Source of the DNA: CALAMC01 sp964459465
GTDB taxonomy: Bacteria; Zixibacteria; MSB-5A5; GN15; PGXB01
Assembly: GCA_964459465.1 (NCBI GenBank)
Contig: CAYWLR010000016.1
Location: 1-64,000, forward strand
DNA: 64,000 nucleotides
Reading direction: 5' to 3'
The notes beneath the pieces are model-generated. The model did not search any database. It saw nothing but the letters and a program-made list of their open reading frames with translations, and was not told where the DNA came from. Position 1 is the stretch's first letter. Each line of letters opens with the position of its first letter. A program made the position numbers and the translations under genes. This document shows positions 46,322 to 54,776 of this stretch, one piece after another.

Positions 46322-47686
46322 GTGCCGGAAAGAACACCCGGGCGTAAAAAGAGTCTGGTTTTCCATGAGATAGTTCTGGAGTGGCGTCATACGCTTGCCA
46401 TCGCCGCGTTCCTGCTCTTTGGTATTTTGGTGGTCACGTTCTGGCTGGAAAGGACCGGGGTCTTCGAGAATTTATCTTATTCGGGGCATATTGTCATCGA
46501 GGTGGCGTTGATTGTCGGTCTGTTTTTCTTCGGTTGGCTGGCGTTGCTTTACCAGTATCGCATTTCACGGTCGCTCATAGAACGGGTCAGTCAGCAACAG
46601 GAATTTATGGCCAGCATCCTGCAAAATTCCATCGACGCCATCATCTTTATTGACCTCGATAACCGCGTTAAGGTCTGGAATCATGGGGCCGAGCTGATTT
46701 TCGGCTACACCGCCGCCGAAATGCTGGGGCAGTCGTTTCATCGCCTGGTACCGGCCGATATCGATGCGGAAAAAGAACTCGGCCAGATCCGCGCGGAGGT
46801 CGAAAAGCATGGCTTTGTCAAAAATCACCGGACGGCCCGCGTGACCAAAGACGGCCGTCGCATCTGGGTCGATATTTCACGGACTCTGGTCCGGGCGAAA
46901 ACAGGCAAGGCACTGGGCAGTACCGCCATTATCAAAGATGTTACCGAGGAGGTCGAACTGTCCCAAAAAATATACAACGCCGAAAAATTGGCCTCGATCG
47001 GGACACTGGCCGCCGGTGTGGCCCATGAAATAAATAATCCCTTGAGCATTATTCTTGGATTCGTGGAATTGCTGGGAGATAGGTTCAAAGAAGGCACTCC
47101 GGAACGCAATGACCTTAGGATAATCGAGCAAAATGCCCAGAATGCCAAACGCATCGTCGATGATATGCTCGGTTTCGCCCGGGTAACCGAGGGATTTGAA
47201 GATACGGTGGATACGGCCGAGGCCGTCCACACTGTGGTCAATATCGTCAGAAGCGTCCTGCGAGGAGATAAAATTGAAATAGACGTTGATATTCCTGAAG
47301 ACTTGCCCCATATAAAAGGAGACCCGCGCGAGATCCAGCAGGTGCTTTTAAACCTTGTCAACAACGCCACGGCGGCGATGGCCGCCACAGGTGGCAAATT
47401 GACCGTCGCGGCATCGTTGCGAGGGGCTTGGATCGATATCAGCGTCACCGATACCGGCGCGGGTATTCCCAACCGATACAAGACGAAAATATTCGACCCG
47501 TTTTTTACCACGAAAAAGGTTGGCGAGGGAACAGGTTTGGGATTATCATTGTGCTATGGCATTGTCCATAAATATGGCGGAACGATTTCGTTTGAATCGC
47601 ACGCAGGCGAAGACGGCGGGGACCGACCGACCGGCTCGACTTTCATTGTATCCATGCCCGTCGCCGAGCCGGACAAACTCGAATAA
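46322..47686 (+). CDS. Membrane PAS sensor histidine kinase
   Basis: GTG at 46322 (CAGGAG ten bases upstream, five bases after the previous stop) is the likely start, giving 454 residues. Two TM helices (LAIAAFLLFGILVVTFWL; IVIEVALIVGLFFFGWLALL) have almost no periplasmic loop, so sensing is cytoplasmic or membrane-based. PAS domain about 95-215, HisKA with the phosphoacceptor in GVAHEINNPLSIILGFVEL, and HATPase with DTGAGIP and GTGLGLSLCYGIV. The class is NtrB-like, fitting the Fis-tailed regulator that follows. Confidence 0.93.
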   Translation: MPERTPGRKKSLVFHEIVLEWRHTLAIAAFLLFGILVVTFWLERTGVFENLSYSGHIVIEVALIVGLFFFGWLALLYQYRISRSLIERVSQQQEFMASILQNSIDAIIFIDLDNRVKVWNHGAELIFGYTAAEMLGQSFHRLVPADIDAEKELGQIRAEVEKHGFVKNHRTARVTKDGRRIWVDISRTLVRAKTGKALGSTAIIKDVTEEVELSQKIYNAEKLASIGTLAAGVAHEINNPLSIILGFVELLGDRFKEGTPERNDLRIIEQNAQNAKRIVDDMLGFARVTEGFEDTVDTAEAVHTVVNIVRSVLRGDKIEIDVDIPEDLPHIKGDPREIQQVLLNLVNNATAAMAATGGKLTVAASLRGAWIDISVTDTGAGIPNRYKTKIFDPFFTTKKVGEGTGLGLSLCYGIVHKYGGTISFESHAGEDGGDRPTGSTFIVSMPVAEPDKLE

Positions 47687-47700
47687 GGAGAAAAGCAGCC

Positions 47701-48258
47701 ATGCCTGAAATTTTGATTATAGACGACGAGCCGCACATGCTCCAGCTGCTGGAACGAATCATCGCCGAAAAAACACTATTCAAAACATTTGCCACCAACA
47801 GCTCGCTGGAAGTCCCTCATTTGTTGGAGCAAAACGTCTTTGACCTGATAATTACCGACCTGCGCATGCCGGGGCTGGATGGAATGGAAATTATCGATCT
47901 TGTCAACGACCGTAACCGTTGGGAGAAAGTGATTCTGATTACGGCCTTCGGGTCGATTGACATCGCCCTGTCCGCGCGTAATAAAGGGGCCTTCGACTAT
48001 ATCACCAAACCGTTCAAGCGGGAGCAGATTGTCTTTGTCATCGAAAGGGCCATGGCTTTTCAGAGTATGCGCCGCAGGTTGAAAATGTTCGATGATATGC
48101 TCGCCACTGAATTGTACACCCTGGCCCTTGAGCAATTCAAAAGTGAATACATAAGAGCGCTTGGTCGTCGATATGGAGGCGACGCGGCGAATCTGTCCCG
48201 GAAATCGGGCCTGACCGTGGAGGAAATCTCCGCCGTTTTGAAACACGATGAAAAGTGA
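47701..48258 (+). CDS. Response regulator with Fis-like HTH but no AAA+ domain
   Basis: 185 residues. Receiver at 1-122: DDEPHM, phosphoacceptor in LIITDLRMPGLDG, TAFG and KPFKRE. After a short linker, about 140-183 (FKSEYIRALGRRYGGDAANLSRKSGLTVEEISAVLKH) reads as the Fis-type helix-turn-helix at the end of NtrC proteins. The central sigma54 ATPase is missing, so it could bind DNA without activating sigma54 in the standard way (like ActR/PrrA-type regulators). It begins 14 bases after the kinase gene. Confidence 0.88.
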   Translation: MPEILIIDDEPHMLQLLERIIAEKTLFKTFATNSSLEVPHLLEQNVFDLIITDLRMPGLDGMEIIDLVNDRNRWEKVILITAFGSIDIALSARNKGAFDYITKPFKREQIVFVIERAMAFQSMRRRLKMFDDMLATELYTLALEQFKSEYIRALGRRYGGDAANLSRKSGLTVEEISAVLKHDEK

Positions 48259-48273
48259 AAGGAATATAAAATT

Positions 48274-48825
48274 ATGAAAGATATCTGCGCCGGTGACGTC
48301 ATGATCGACTTGGAAAAATATCCTCATGTCCCGTACTGGTTCACTCTGCGTCAGGCCATGGCCGAGTTCGAGGGTTCGGCTATCGAAACCGGAGGCCAGG
48401 TGTCATTGCCACGGGTATTACTGGTCTTCGATGAGAAGTACAACCTCATGGGTATGCTTCGACGCCGCGACATCCTGCGCGGGATGGAACCAAAAATCCT
48501 GTCACAGATGAGCGATGAGGAAAGGCTGGAGATGTTCGACTCGGCCAAGGATCCGGATTTTTCACGAGTCCCGTTCGATGAAATACTCAAAGGTATCGAA
48601 AATCAGGCCGAGCAGGAAATCGGCGATTACATGATCCCGATCGAAACGGCGGTGGATTTCAACGACCATATTTTCACCGTCATTTACGAAATGAATTTTC
48701 AGGATACATATTTACTGCCGGTGCTCAAGGATGGAACGCTGGTCGGCGTGGTGCGGACGGTGGATGTTTTCCGCAAAATCGCAGAATACATGATCGGCGA
48801 CATGAACCGCAAAAAAGCCGATTGA
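48274..48825 (+). CDS. CBS-pair protein
   Basis: 183 residues with two CBS motifs: about 7-75 (VMIDLEKYPHVPYWFTLRQAM...LLVFDEKYNLMGMLRRRDIL) and 118-180 (YMIPIETAVDFNDHIFTVIYEM...LLPVLKDGTLVGVVRTVDVF). An insert separates them. CBS pairs bind adenine nucleotides or SAM; placed at the end of an operon with a PEP-utilising enzyme and a two-component pair, it may report energy charge. No other domain is attached. Confidence 0.88.
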   Translation: MKDICAGDVMIDLEKYPHVPYWFTLRQAMAEFEGSAIETGGQVSLPRVLLVFDEKYNLMGMLRRRDILRGMEPKILSQMSDEERLEMFDSAKDPDFSRVPFDEILKGIENQAEQEIGDYMIPIETAVDFNDHIFTVIYEMNFQDTYLLPVLKDGTLVGVVRTVDVFRKIAEYMIGDMNRKKAD

Positions 48826-49045
48826 CCGACCTGCTTTGGTAGCCGTTTAGACCGGAACGAGGTTTTTGCCGCCCGGGAAATTGCTTTTCTTCTGCCATTC
48901 AATTTCATGCAATTCAAACCGACCAGATAGCGAATCAACCTTATAACAAATGACAGCCTGGGTAAAACGATTTAACTCACCGCCGATAACTATTAAAACG
49001 GGCATTGGGCGCTAAATTTGAAAAATTCCGAAACTTTATTATATT

Positions 49046-49762
49046 ATGACTGATAAAATAAAAAAGGATGCCAAAAATAACCGAAGGATGGAAATGCCGG
49101 CCGCTCCGTTTCAAATTAAAGATTGCGCCCTGATCGTTCGGATCAGCGATATGCTCCCGGCCATCAATCTGCGCGAATTCCGTCAGCAACTGACCCAATG
49201 TCCGATCGATTGCATCTATCATCATTTTTTCGAGTGCGTCCTGCGGCCGACATTCGACGACCCCGAATTTCATAACGATTTTGCCCGCTGGTCCAAACGT
49301 GCGTTGCATGACAGCGTTCTTGCTGAACGCCTGGAAATTATCAACCCCTACGAATTGTCCGACCTCGAGGAACTCCGCAAAACCGTGGTGGAAATAGTCG
49401 ATGACCGCCTGAGCGAAATCCATAATATCCCCTGGGCGCTCGACGATAACGCCTTTATTTTCCACAGCGCCACCACGGTCGTGTTCGATACCTCGCACGT
49501 TATCTCGTCGCCCGAAGAATTGGGGCGGGCCGTACGGGAAATGTCGGCCGGTTCGGTGTACTATCACTTCTGGGAAGCCCGACGACGCACCGAACAGCGT
49601 ACCGATGATTTTACCGTCTGGCTCAATGGATGGGACGACCGGGCCGCCGACACGATTTGGGCTTTGTCCGAAATGGATTTTTATTTCATGAGTCTGGGTG
49701 AGTTGCACCGGCGACTGATCGATATTTTCGATCGAACCTTAAAAGCACGGGGAAAATCATGA
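49046..49762 (+). CDS. DUF5752-type protein at the trehalose locus
   Basis: 238 residues, soluble, acidic, with a duplicated feel: ...HHFFECVLRPTFDDPEFHNDFARW... and ...YHFWEARRRTEQRTDDFTVWL..., each followed by LHD/ADTIW and a closing helix. I assign it to DUF5752 from memory of such proteins beside trehalose glycosyltransferases; the function is unknown. Its stop overlaps the next start (ATGA), so it is translated with the TreT-like enzyme and may be its partner. The ATG has no Shine-Dalgarno. Confidence 0.65.
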   Translation: MTDKIKKDAKNNRRMEMPAAPFQIKDCALIVRISDMLPAINLREFRQQLTQCPIDCIYHHFFECVLRPTFDDPEFHNDFARWSKRALHDSVLAERLEIINPYELSDLEELRKTVVEIVDDRLSEIHNIPWALDDNAFIFHSATTVVFDTSHVISSPEELGRAVREMSAGSVYYHFWEARRRTEQRTDDFTVWLNGWDDRAADTIWALSEMDFYFMSLGELHRRLIDIFDRTLKARGKS

Positions 49763-50997
49763 GATCGCTTGCCGAGTATCAGACGATTGTCGGTACCGCC
49801 GTCCTGCAACAACTGGAACAACTGGCAAGTAACCTGGCCGGGATCAAGGTGGTTCATGTCAATTCCACCCGGTCCGGCGGGGGCGTGGCCGAGATTCTGC
49901 ACTGGATGATTCCTTTCATGCGCGAACTCGGCATCGATGCCAGCTGGGAAGTCATCGAAGGCAATGAGTCCTTTTTCAATGTTACCAAAATGTTCCACAA
50001 CGGCCTTCAGGGCGAAAAAGTCACGCTACTTAGACAACATATAGAAGCCTATGAAAACACCAGCCGACAAAATACCGAATGCCTGCGGCCGATACTGGAG
50101 GCCGCCGATATCGTCGTCATTCATGACCCGCAACCGGCCATGCTGCTTAATCTGTGCCCCCGCCGGAAGGGCAAATGGATCTGGCGCTGTCATATTGACG
50201 CCAGCCGTCCGGACCGTGCAATCTGGAAATATCTTCGTCCCTTGCTCGAATGCTATGACGCCAGCATCTTTTCCATGGCGCAGTTTTCCAAATCGCTGCC
50301 GCATCCCCAATTTCTGGTTGCGCCCAGTATCGATCCGTTAAGTGATAAAAACGTTGACCTTGAAAAAGGCGAAATTGATGCTGTGTGCGGAAAATTCAAC
50401 CTCGATACGGCGCGCCCGATTCTTACCCAGGTCTCCCGCTTCGACCGCTTCAAAGACCCGCTGGGGGTGATCGAGGGATATCGCCTTATTCGCAAGTTTG
50501 CCCCCGTGCAACTGGTTCTGGCCGGTGGCGGTGCCGACGACGATCCCGAGGGCAAACAGGTGCTTGATGATGTCCGGCAGGCGGTCAATGGTGATAAAGA
50601 CATTCATGTTTTGCTGTTGCCCTCCGACGCTCACCATACCATAAACGCCCTGCAACGATGTTCCGATATCGTCGTCCAGAAATCTACCCGCGAGGGTTTC
50701 GGCCTGACCGTCGCCGAGGGCCTCTGGAAAAGCAAACCGGTTATCGGCGGTGATGTCGGCGGTATTCGTCTTCAAGTTATCAATTATCACACCGGTTTTC
50801 TGGTCAACAGCCCCGAAGGCATGGCCCACCGGGTGCGCTACCTTCTGAATCATAAGGAAATGATGAATATCATGGGAACCAAAGGCCGCGAATTCGTGCG
50901 CGAAAATTTCCTTCTCACCCGTCACCTGCGCGAGTACCTTACCCTTATGGTCGGACTGCGTCGCGGTTTTGCCAGCCGCCTGATCGCCGCGGCCTGA
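49759..50997 (+). CDS. Trehalose-synthesising GT4 glycosyltransferase (TreT-like)
   Basis: 412 residues. VVHVNSTRSGGGVAEILHWMIPFMRELGIDASWEVI near the start, IHDPQPAMLL, then the donor part with QVSRFDRFKDPLGVIEGYRL and STREGFGLTVAEGLWKSKPVIGG (E-x7-E). This pattern is that of trehalose synthase/phosphorylase-type TreT, which joins NDP-glucose and glucose in one step. The gene overlaps DUF5752 and is followed by otsB and otsA, so the locus encodes two routes to trehalose. Confidence 0.85.
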   Translation: MRSLAEYQTIVGTAVLQQLEQLASNLAGIKVVHVNSTRSGGGVAEILHWMIPFMRELGIDASWEVIEGNESFFNVTKMFHNGLQGEKVTLLRQHIEAYENTSRQNTECLRPILEAADIVVIHDPQPAMLLNLCPRRKGKWIWRCHIDASRPDRAIWKYLRPLLECYDASIFSMAQFSKSLPHPQFLVAPSIDPLSDKNVDLEKGEIDAVCGKFNLDTARPILTQVSRFDRFKDPLGVIEGYRLIRKFAPVQLVLAGGGADDDPEGKQVLDDVRQAVNGDKDIHVLLLPSDAHHTINALQRCSDIVVQKSTREGFGLTVAEGLWKSKPVIGGDVGGIRLQVINYHTGFLVNSPEGMAHRVRYLLNHKEMMNIMGTKGREFVRENFLLTRHLREYLTLMVGLRRGFASRLIAAA

Positions 50998-51020
50998 TAG
51001 TTACAACATAGGAGTGGTTA

Positions 51021-51797
51021 TTGAATGAGATTATCGAAAAATTCTTTGAATCGTTAAAGTCTGCCCCCCGACGACTGTTGCTCCTTGATTACGATGGTAC
51101 TCTGGCCCCATTTGTGGTCGAGCGCGACCGGGCCGTTCCGTATCCCGGCATTGAAATAAGACTCGATCGATTAATTGATTCCTTGCGTACGGATGTTATC
51201 ATCATTTCCGGACGGGCCATAAATGACCTCATGCCGCTGTTAAAATTGGAAAAATTCCCGGAAATATGGGGTTCGCACGGCTGGGAATCGCTTGCCCCTG
51301 ACGGACGCTATACCCTCAAACCTTTTGAGACCGAGGAGTTGGCTGGACTGACCGATGCCCGTGAATATGTCTATAAGAGCCGGCTGGAATCACACCTCGA
51401 AGAAAAACCGGTCTCTCTGGCCATTCATGTCCGGGGTCTCGATGACGGAAAAACCCTTGATGTCATGCGGAAAATAAAGCTATATTGGGACAAAATCGCG
51501 AAGGATTCGCATCTTTTGTGCGACGAATTCGACGGCGGAATTGAATTGAAAGTCCCGGGATTCAACAAGGGCCATGTCGTTAAAGAGATCCTGAATCGTT
51601 TTCCGACACCTCCCCCGGCGGCATACCTGGGCGATGATACAACCGACGAAGATGCTTTCCGTGCTTTGGCCGGAAAAGCCCTTCGGGTTCTGGTCAAGTC
51701 CCATGAAACCCAATCCGCCGCCGACACGAGAATTGTCCCGCCGGATGAATTGCTTGAATTTTTGGACCGATGGATTGAAATAGAAAATGATTATTGA
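51021..51797 (+). CDS. otsB: Trehalose-6-phosphate phosphatase OtsB
   Basis: TTG start with AGGAG at 51010. 258 residues of the HAD type: LLLDYDGTLAPF (motif I, nucleophile Asp), IISGRAINDL (motif II), and GDDTTDEDAF (motif IV), with the HGWE cap contact WGSHGWESL. It removes the phosphate of trehalose-6-phosphate. Its last 11 bases overlap the start of otsA, so the two steps are coupled. Confidence 0.95.
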   Translation: MNEIIEKFFESLKSAPRRLLLLDYDGTLAPFVVERDRAVPYPGIEIRLDRLIDSLRTDVIIISGRAINDLMPLLKLEKFPEIWGSHGWESLAPDGRYTLKPFETEELAGLTDAREYVYKSRLESHLEEKPVSLAIHVRGLDDGKTLDVMRKIKLYWDKIAKDSHLLCDEFDGGIELKVPGFNKGHVVKEILNRFPTPPPAAYLGDDTTDEDAFRALAGKALRVLVKSHETQSAADTRIVPPDELLEFLDRWIEIENDY

Positions 51798-53265
51798 AAA
51801 CAGCCATAATTTACGACCGGTTATCGTCTCCAACCGCCTGCCGATAAAGCTGGATAAAATCGATGGACAGTGGTTAGTACGGCCTGGGACGGGCGGACTG
51901 GTTACGGCGCTGGCACCGGTGTTGCGCGGCGATGACAGTCACTGGGTCGGGTGGCCCGGGGCGCCCGTTGATGATGCTCTGCGCCTTCTGCTCGACGAAA
52001 AATCTGCCGAAATCGGCTTTAAACTCGCCCTGGTCGATCTTGACGAAGAAGAAATCAGGGGATTCTATCGCGGCTTCTCCAATGAAGCCATCTGGCCTTT
52101 GTTTCATGACCTTCTCGATCATTGTATTTTTGACAATTCCCAATGGGAAATATATCAACGGGCCAATTATAAATTCGCCGAAGCGGCCGTTAAATTCGCG
52201 ACCGCCGATAACTTTATCTGGGTCCATGATTATCATTTGATGCTGGTCGGTCATTTCCTCAACGATATGGGATTTTCCGATCGGGCCGCCTTCTTCCTGC
52301 ATATCCCGTTTCCGCCCTACGATATTTTCGCCCGATTGCCCTGGCGGCAGGAGATACTGGAAGCGCTCTTAAGCTACCGCCTGATCGGCTTTCAAACCGA
52401 TCGCGACCGCCGGAATTTCATTCGGTGTATCCGGCAGTTGTTGCCCCGTGCACATGTCAGCCAGGATAAAAAATACAATATAATTAACCATGAAGGGGAC
52501 ATCAGTTGTTGCGGGGCCTTCGGGGTCAGCATTGATTTTAAATATTTCAACAATTATGCCAAATCGAAAGAAGTCGCTGATTCCGCGTGGTATTTTCATG
52601 AGAAATTTCCGACGCAGAAAATAATTATCGGTATTGACCGACTCGATTATACTAAAGGCATTCCGCACCGGCTCCTTGCTTTTGAAAACTGCCTTGAACG
52701 TTACCCCGAACTTCTTCATAAAGTCGTTCTGGTACAAATAGTTGTCCCAAGTCGTGAAGAGGTCCCCGAATATCGGCTTATGAAAAGCCAGATCGACGAA
52801 ATGGTGGGGCGGATTAATGGAAAATTTACATCAGAAGGCTGGGTGCCGATTCATTATATTTTCGGAACTCTTTCTCCCGCAGAACTTTTGGGGTATTATA
52901 AAGCATCCGAAATAGCCTTGATTACGCCTCTCAAAGACGGTATGAATCTGGTTTCCAAAGAATACTGCGCGTCCCATTGTGATGGCGACGGGGTTCTGAT
53001 TTTATCCGAATTTGCCGGGGCCGCCAGTGCCTTGAATGGCGGCGCTATTCTGGTAAATCCATATAATGTAATAGAGGTTGCGGATGCCATCTTTTATGCT
53101 TATTTTATGGATGAAACGGAAAGACGAAACAGGATGCGAAAAATGAGAACACAAATAAGCCGCAACACGGTCTTCAAATGGGTGGACCAATTCCTGACGT
53201 CTTTTTGTAGCGCCCCCGGACCGGTAAAAGGGCATTGGCCGGATACAGTCCGGACAACCGAATAA
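51787..53265 (+). CDS. otsA: Trehalose-6-phosphate synthase OtsA
   Basis: 492 residues, GT20. VIVSNRLPIKL and PGTGGLVTALAPVL (UDP-glucose loop), WVHDYHLMLVGHFL, the sugar-phosphate contact HIPFPPYDIFARLPWR, GIDRLDYTKGIPHRLLAFE and the C-terminal LITPLKDGMNLVSKEY. It makes trehalose-6-phosphate from UDP-glucose and glucose-6-phosphate. The overlap with otsB gives an otsB-otsA order, reverse of the common one. Confidence 0.97.
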   Translation: MIIENSHNLRPVIVSNRLPIKLDKIDGQWLVRPGTGGLVTALAPVLRGDDSHWVGWPGAPVDDALRLLLDEKSAEIGFKLALVDLDEEEIRGFYRGFSNEAIWPLFHDLLDHCIFDNSQWEIYQRANYKFAEAAVKFATADNFIWVHDYHLMLVGHFLNDMGFSDRAAFFLHIPFPPYDIFARLPWRQEILEALLSYRLIGFQTDRDRRNFIRCIRQLLPRAHVSQDKKYNIINHEGDISCCGAFGVSIDFKYFNNYAKSKEVADSAWYFHEKFPTQKIIIGIDRLDYTKGIPHRLLAFENCLERYPELLHKVVLVQIVVPSREEVPEYRLMKSQIDEMVGRINGKFTSEGWVPIHYIFGTLSPAELLGYYKASEIALITPLKDGMNLVSKEYCASHCDGDGVLILSEFAGAASALNGGAILVNPYNVIEVADAIFYAYFMDETERRNRMRKMRTQISRNTVFKWVDQFLTSFCSAPGPVKGHWPDTVRTTE

Positions 53266-53364
53266 TCCTGCCATTCGACTCCCGGATAAATTCGGGACTT
53301 TGAATGATATCCGATAATATTGTTGTTGAGCGGCCTTGCCGCATATAATAGAAAGGAGACAGAT

Positions 53365-54651
53365 ATGGCTGTCATGACGTCCCCCAAAAAAAACATCCTC
53401 GGATTCTCCGAGTTGAGCGATAAAGAAATAGTCGAAAATGATGCCCTGTACGGAGCAACGCACTATGGTCGCCTGAAAACGATCGTACGCAAAACCGCCG
53501 GTGCCTGGATGTACACGCAGGACGGCAGAAAAATTCTCGACTGCCTGGCCGCCTACAGTGCCGCCAATCCCGGTCATCACCATCCCAAAATCGTGCAGGC
53601 TCTGGTGACGGCTCTTCAAAACGGCTATGGTTCCGTGATATCCAACGTCGTCTATACCGATGTTATGTCGCTGTTTTTAAAGCGCGTCTCGACCCTGGTG
53701 CCGCAACTGGCGCCGCGCATTTCCAAAAACGGCAACAAAACCCTTCCCAAAAACGGCGGGGTCGAATCGGTCGAGACAGCCATCAAGCTGATGCGCTATT
53801 ACGGCTATAAGCAAAAAGGCATCCCCGACGGCAATCAGGAAATTATCGTTTTCGACAACAATTTCCACGGCCGTATGATAACCGTGGTTTCGTTTTCGAC
53901 CACCCAGAAGTACAAAGAAGGTTTCGGGCCGCTCACGCCCGGATTTTTCAGCGCTCCCTATGGTGATCTGGCCGCCGTCGAAAAACTCATCAATAAAAAT
54001 ACCTGCGGCATACTGGTCGAGCCGATGCAGGGCGAGGGCGGCATGTATATCCCTCCGGACGGGTTTCTCAAAGGTCTGCGCGAACTGGCCGACAAGCACG
54101 ATCTTATTTTGACCTTCGACGAAATCCAGGTCGGGCTGGGACGCACCGGTAAAACCTTCTGTTTCGAGCATGAAGGTGTCGTGCCCGATGCCGTAATTCT
54201 TGGCAAAGCCATCGCGGGCGGATTGGTCCCGCTGTCGGTCATGGTCACCAACCGCGATTTGATGGATTTGACTTTCAAACCGGGCTCCGATGGTTCCACG
54301 TTTGGCGGTTATCCGCTGGCCTGCACCGCCGGGCTGGCCGCACTCGATGTCATGGTCGATGAGAAACTGGCCGAACGCTCGGCCAAAATGGGCAAGATCC
54401 TGAAAGAGAAAATCGACCAGGTCTGTGCCAAATCGAACCATGTCAAAGTGACCCGTGGGCGCGGGCTGTTTATCGGCATTGAAGTTAAAAGCGGTGACGC
54501 CATGCATTTTTGCCACAAACTGCTTGACCTCGATATGCTGGCCAATGACAGCCACGGCCACACCATCCGCATTTCGCCGCCGCTGATTATCAACGATGCC
54601 GAAGTCGATTATATCGTCGAACGGCTGGAAAAAGTGCTGGTGGATAAGTAA
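53365..54651 (+). CDS. Class-III aminotransferase (ornithine/lysine type)
   Basis: ATG at 53365 with AAAGGAG is preferred to an earlier frame start. 428 residues. GAWMYTQDGRKILDCLAAYS, the PLP phosphate turn (KNGGVESVETAIKLMRYYG in place of the usual SGAEAVE), LTFDEIQVGLGRTG and the Schiff-base Lys in VILGKAIAGGLVPLS. The insertion APRISKNGNKTLPKNGG before the PLP loop is unusual. Ornithine or lysine omega-aminotransferase is the best fit by overall form. A perfect terminator follows. Confidence 0.85.
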   Translation: MAVMTSPKKNILGFSELSDKEIVENDALYGATHYGRLKTIVRKTAGAWMYTQDGRKILDCLAAYSAANPGHHHPKIVQALVTALQNGYGSVISNVVYTDVMSLFLKRVSTLVPQLAPRISKNGNKTLPKNGGVESVETAIKLMRYYGYKQKGIPDGNQEIIVFDNNFHGRMITVVSFSTTQKYKEGFGPLTPGFFSAPYGDLAAVEKLINKNTCGILVEPMQGEGGMYIPPDGFLKGLRELADKHDLILTFDEIQVGLGRTGKTFCFEHEGVVPDAVILGKAIAGGLVPLSVMVTNRDLMDLTFKPGSDGSTFGGYPLACTAGLAALDVMVDEKLAERSAKMGKILKEKIDQVCAKSNHVKVTRGRGLFIGIEVKSGDAMHFCHKLLDLDMLANDSHGHTIRISPPLIINDAEVDYIVERLEKVLVDK

Positions 54652-54678
54652 AGATATCCCATCTTTTTTATTACCCTG

Positions 54679-54707
54679 GGCGTGCCCGTTTTCGGGCACG
54701 CCTTTTT
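54679..54707 (+). terminator. Terminator of the aminotransferase gene
   Basis: GGCGTGCCCG (54679-54688), TTTT loop, CGGGCACGCC (54693-54702) and five T. It also marks the left edge of the AT-rich accessory block. Confidence 0.92.
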
Positions 54708-54776
54708 AATATAATATTACCCCTTTAGAAGGCTTAAACGAGCAGGGGGGCAAAATATCTTATATAGTCTGGTATT

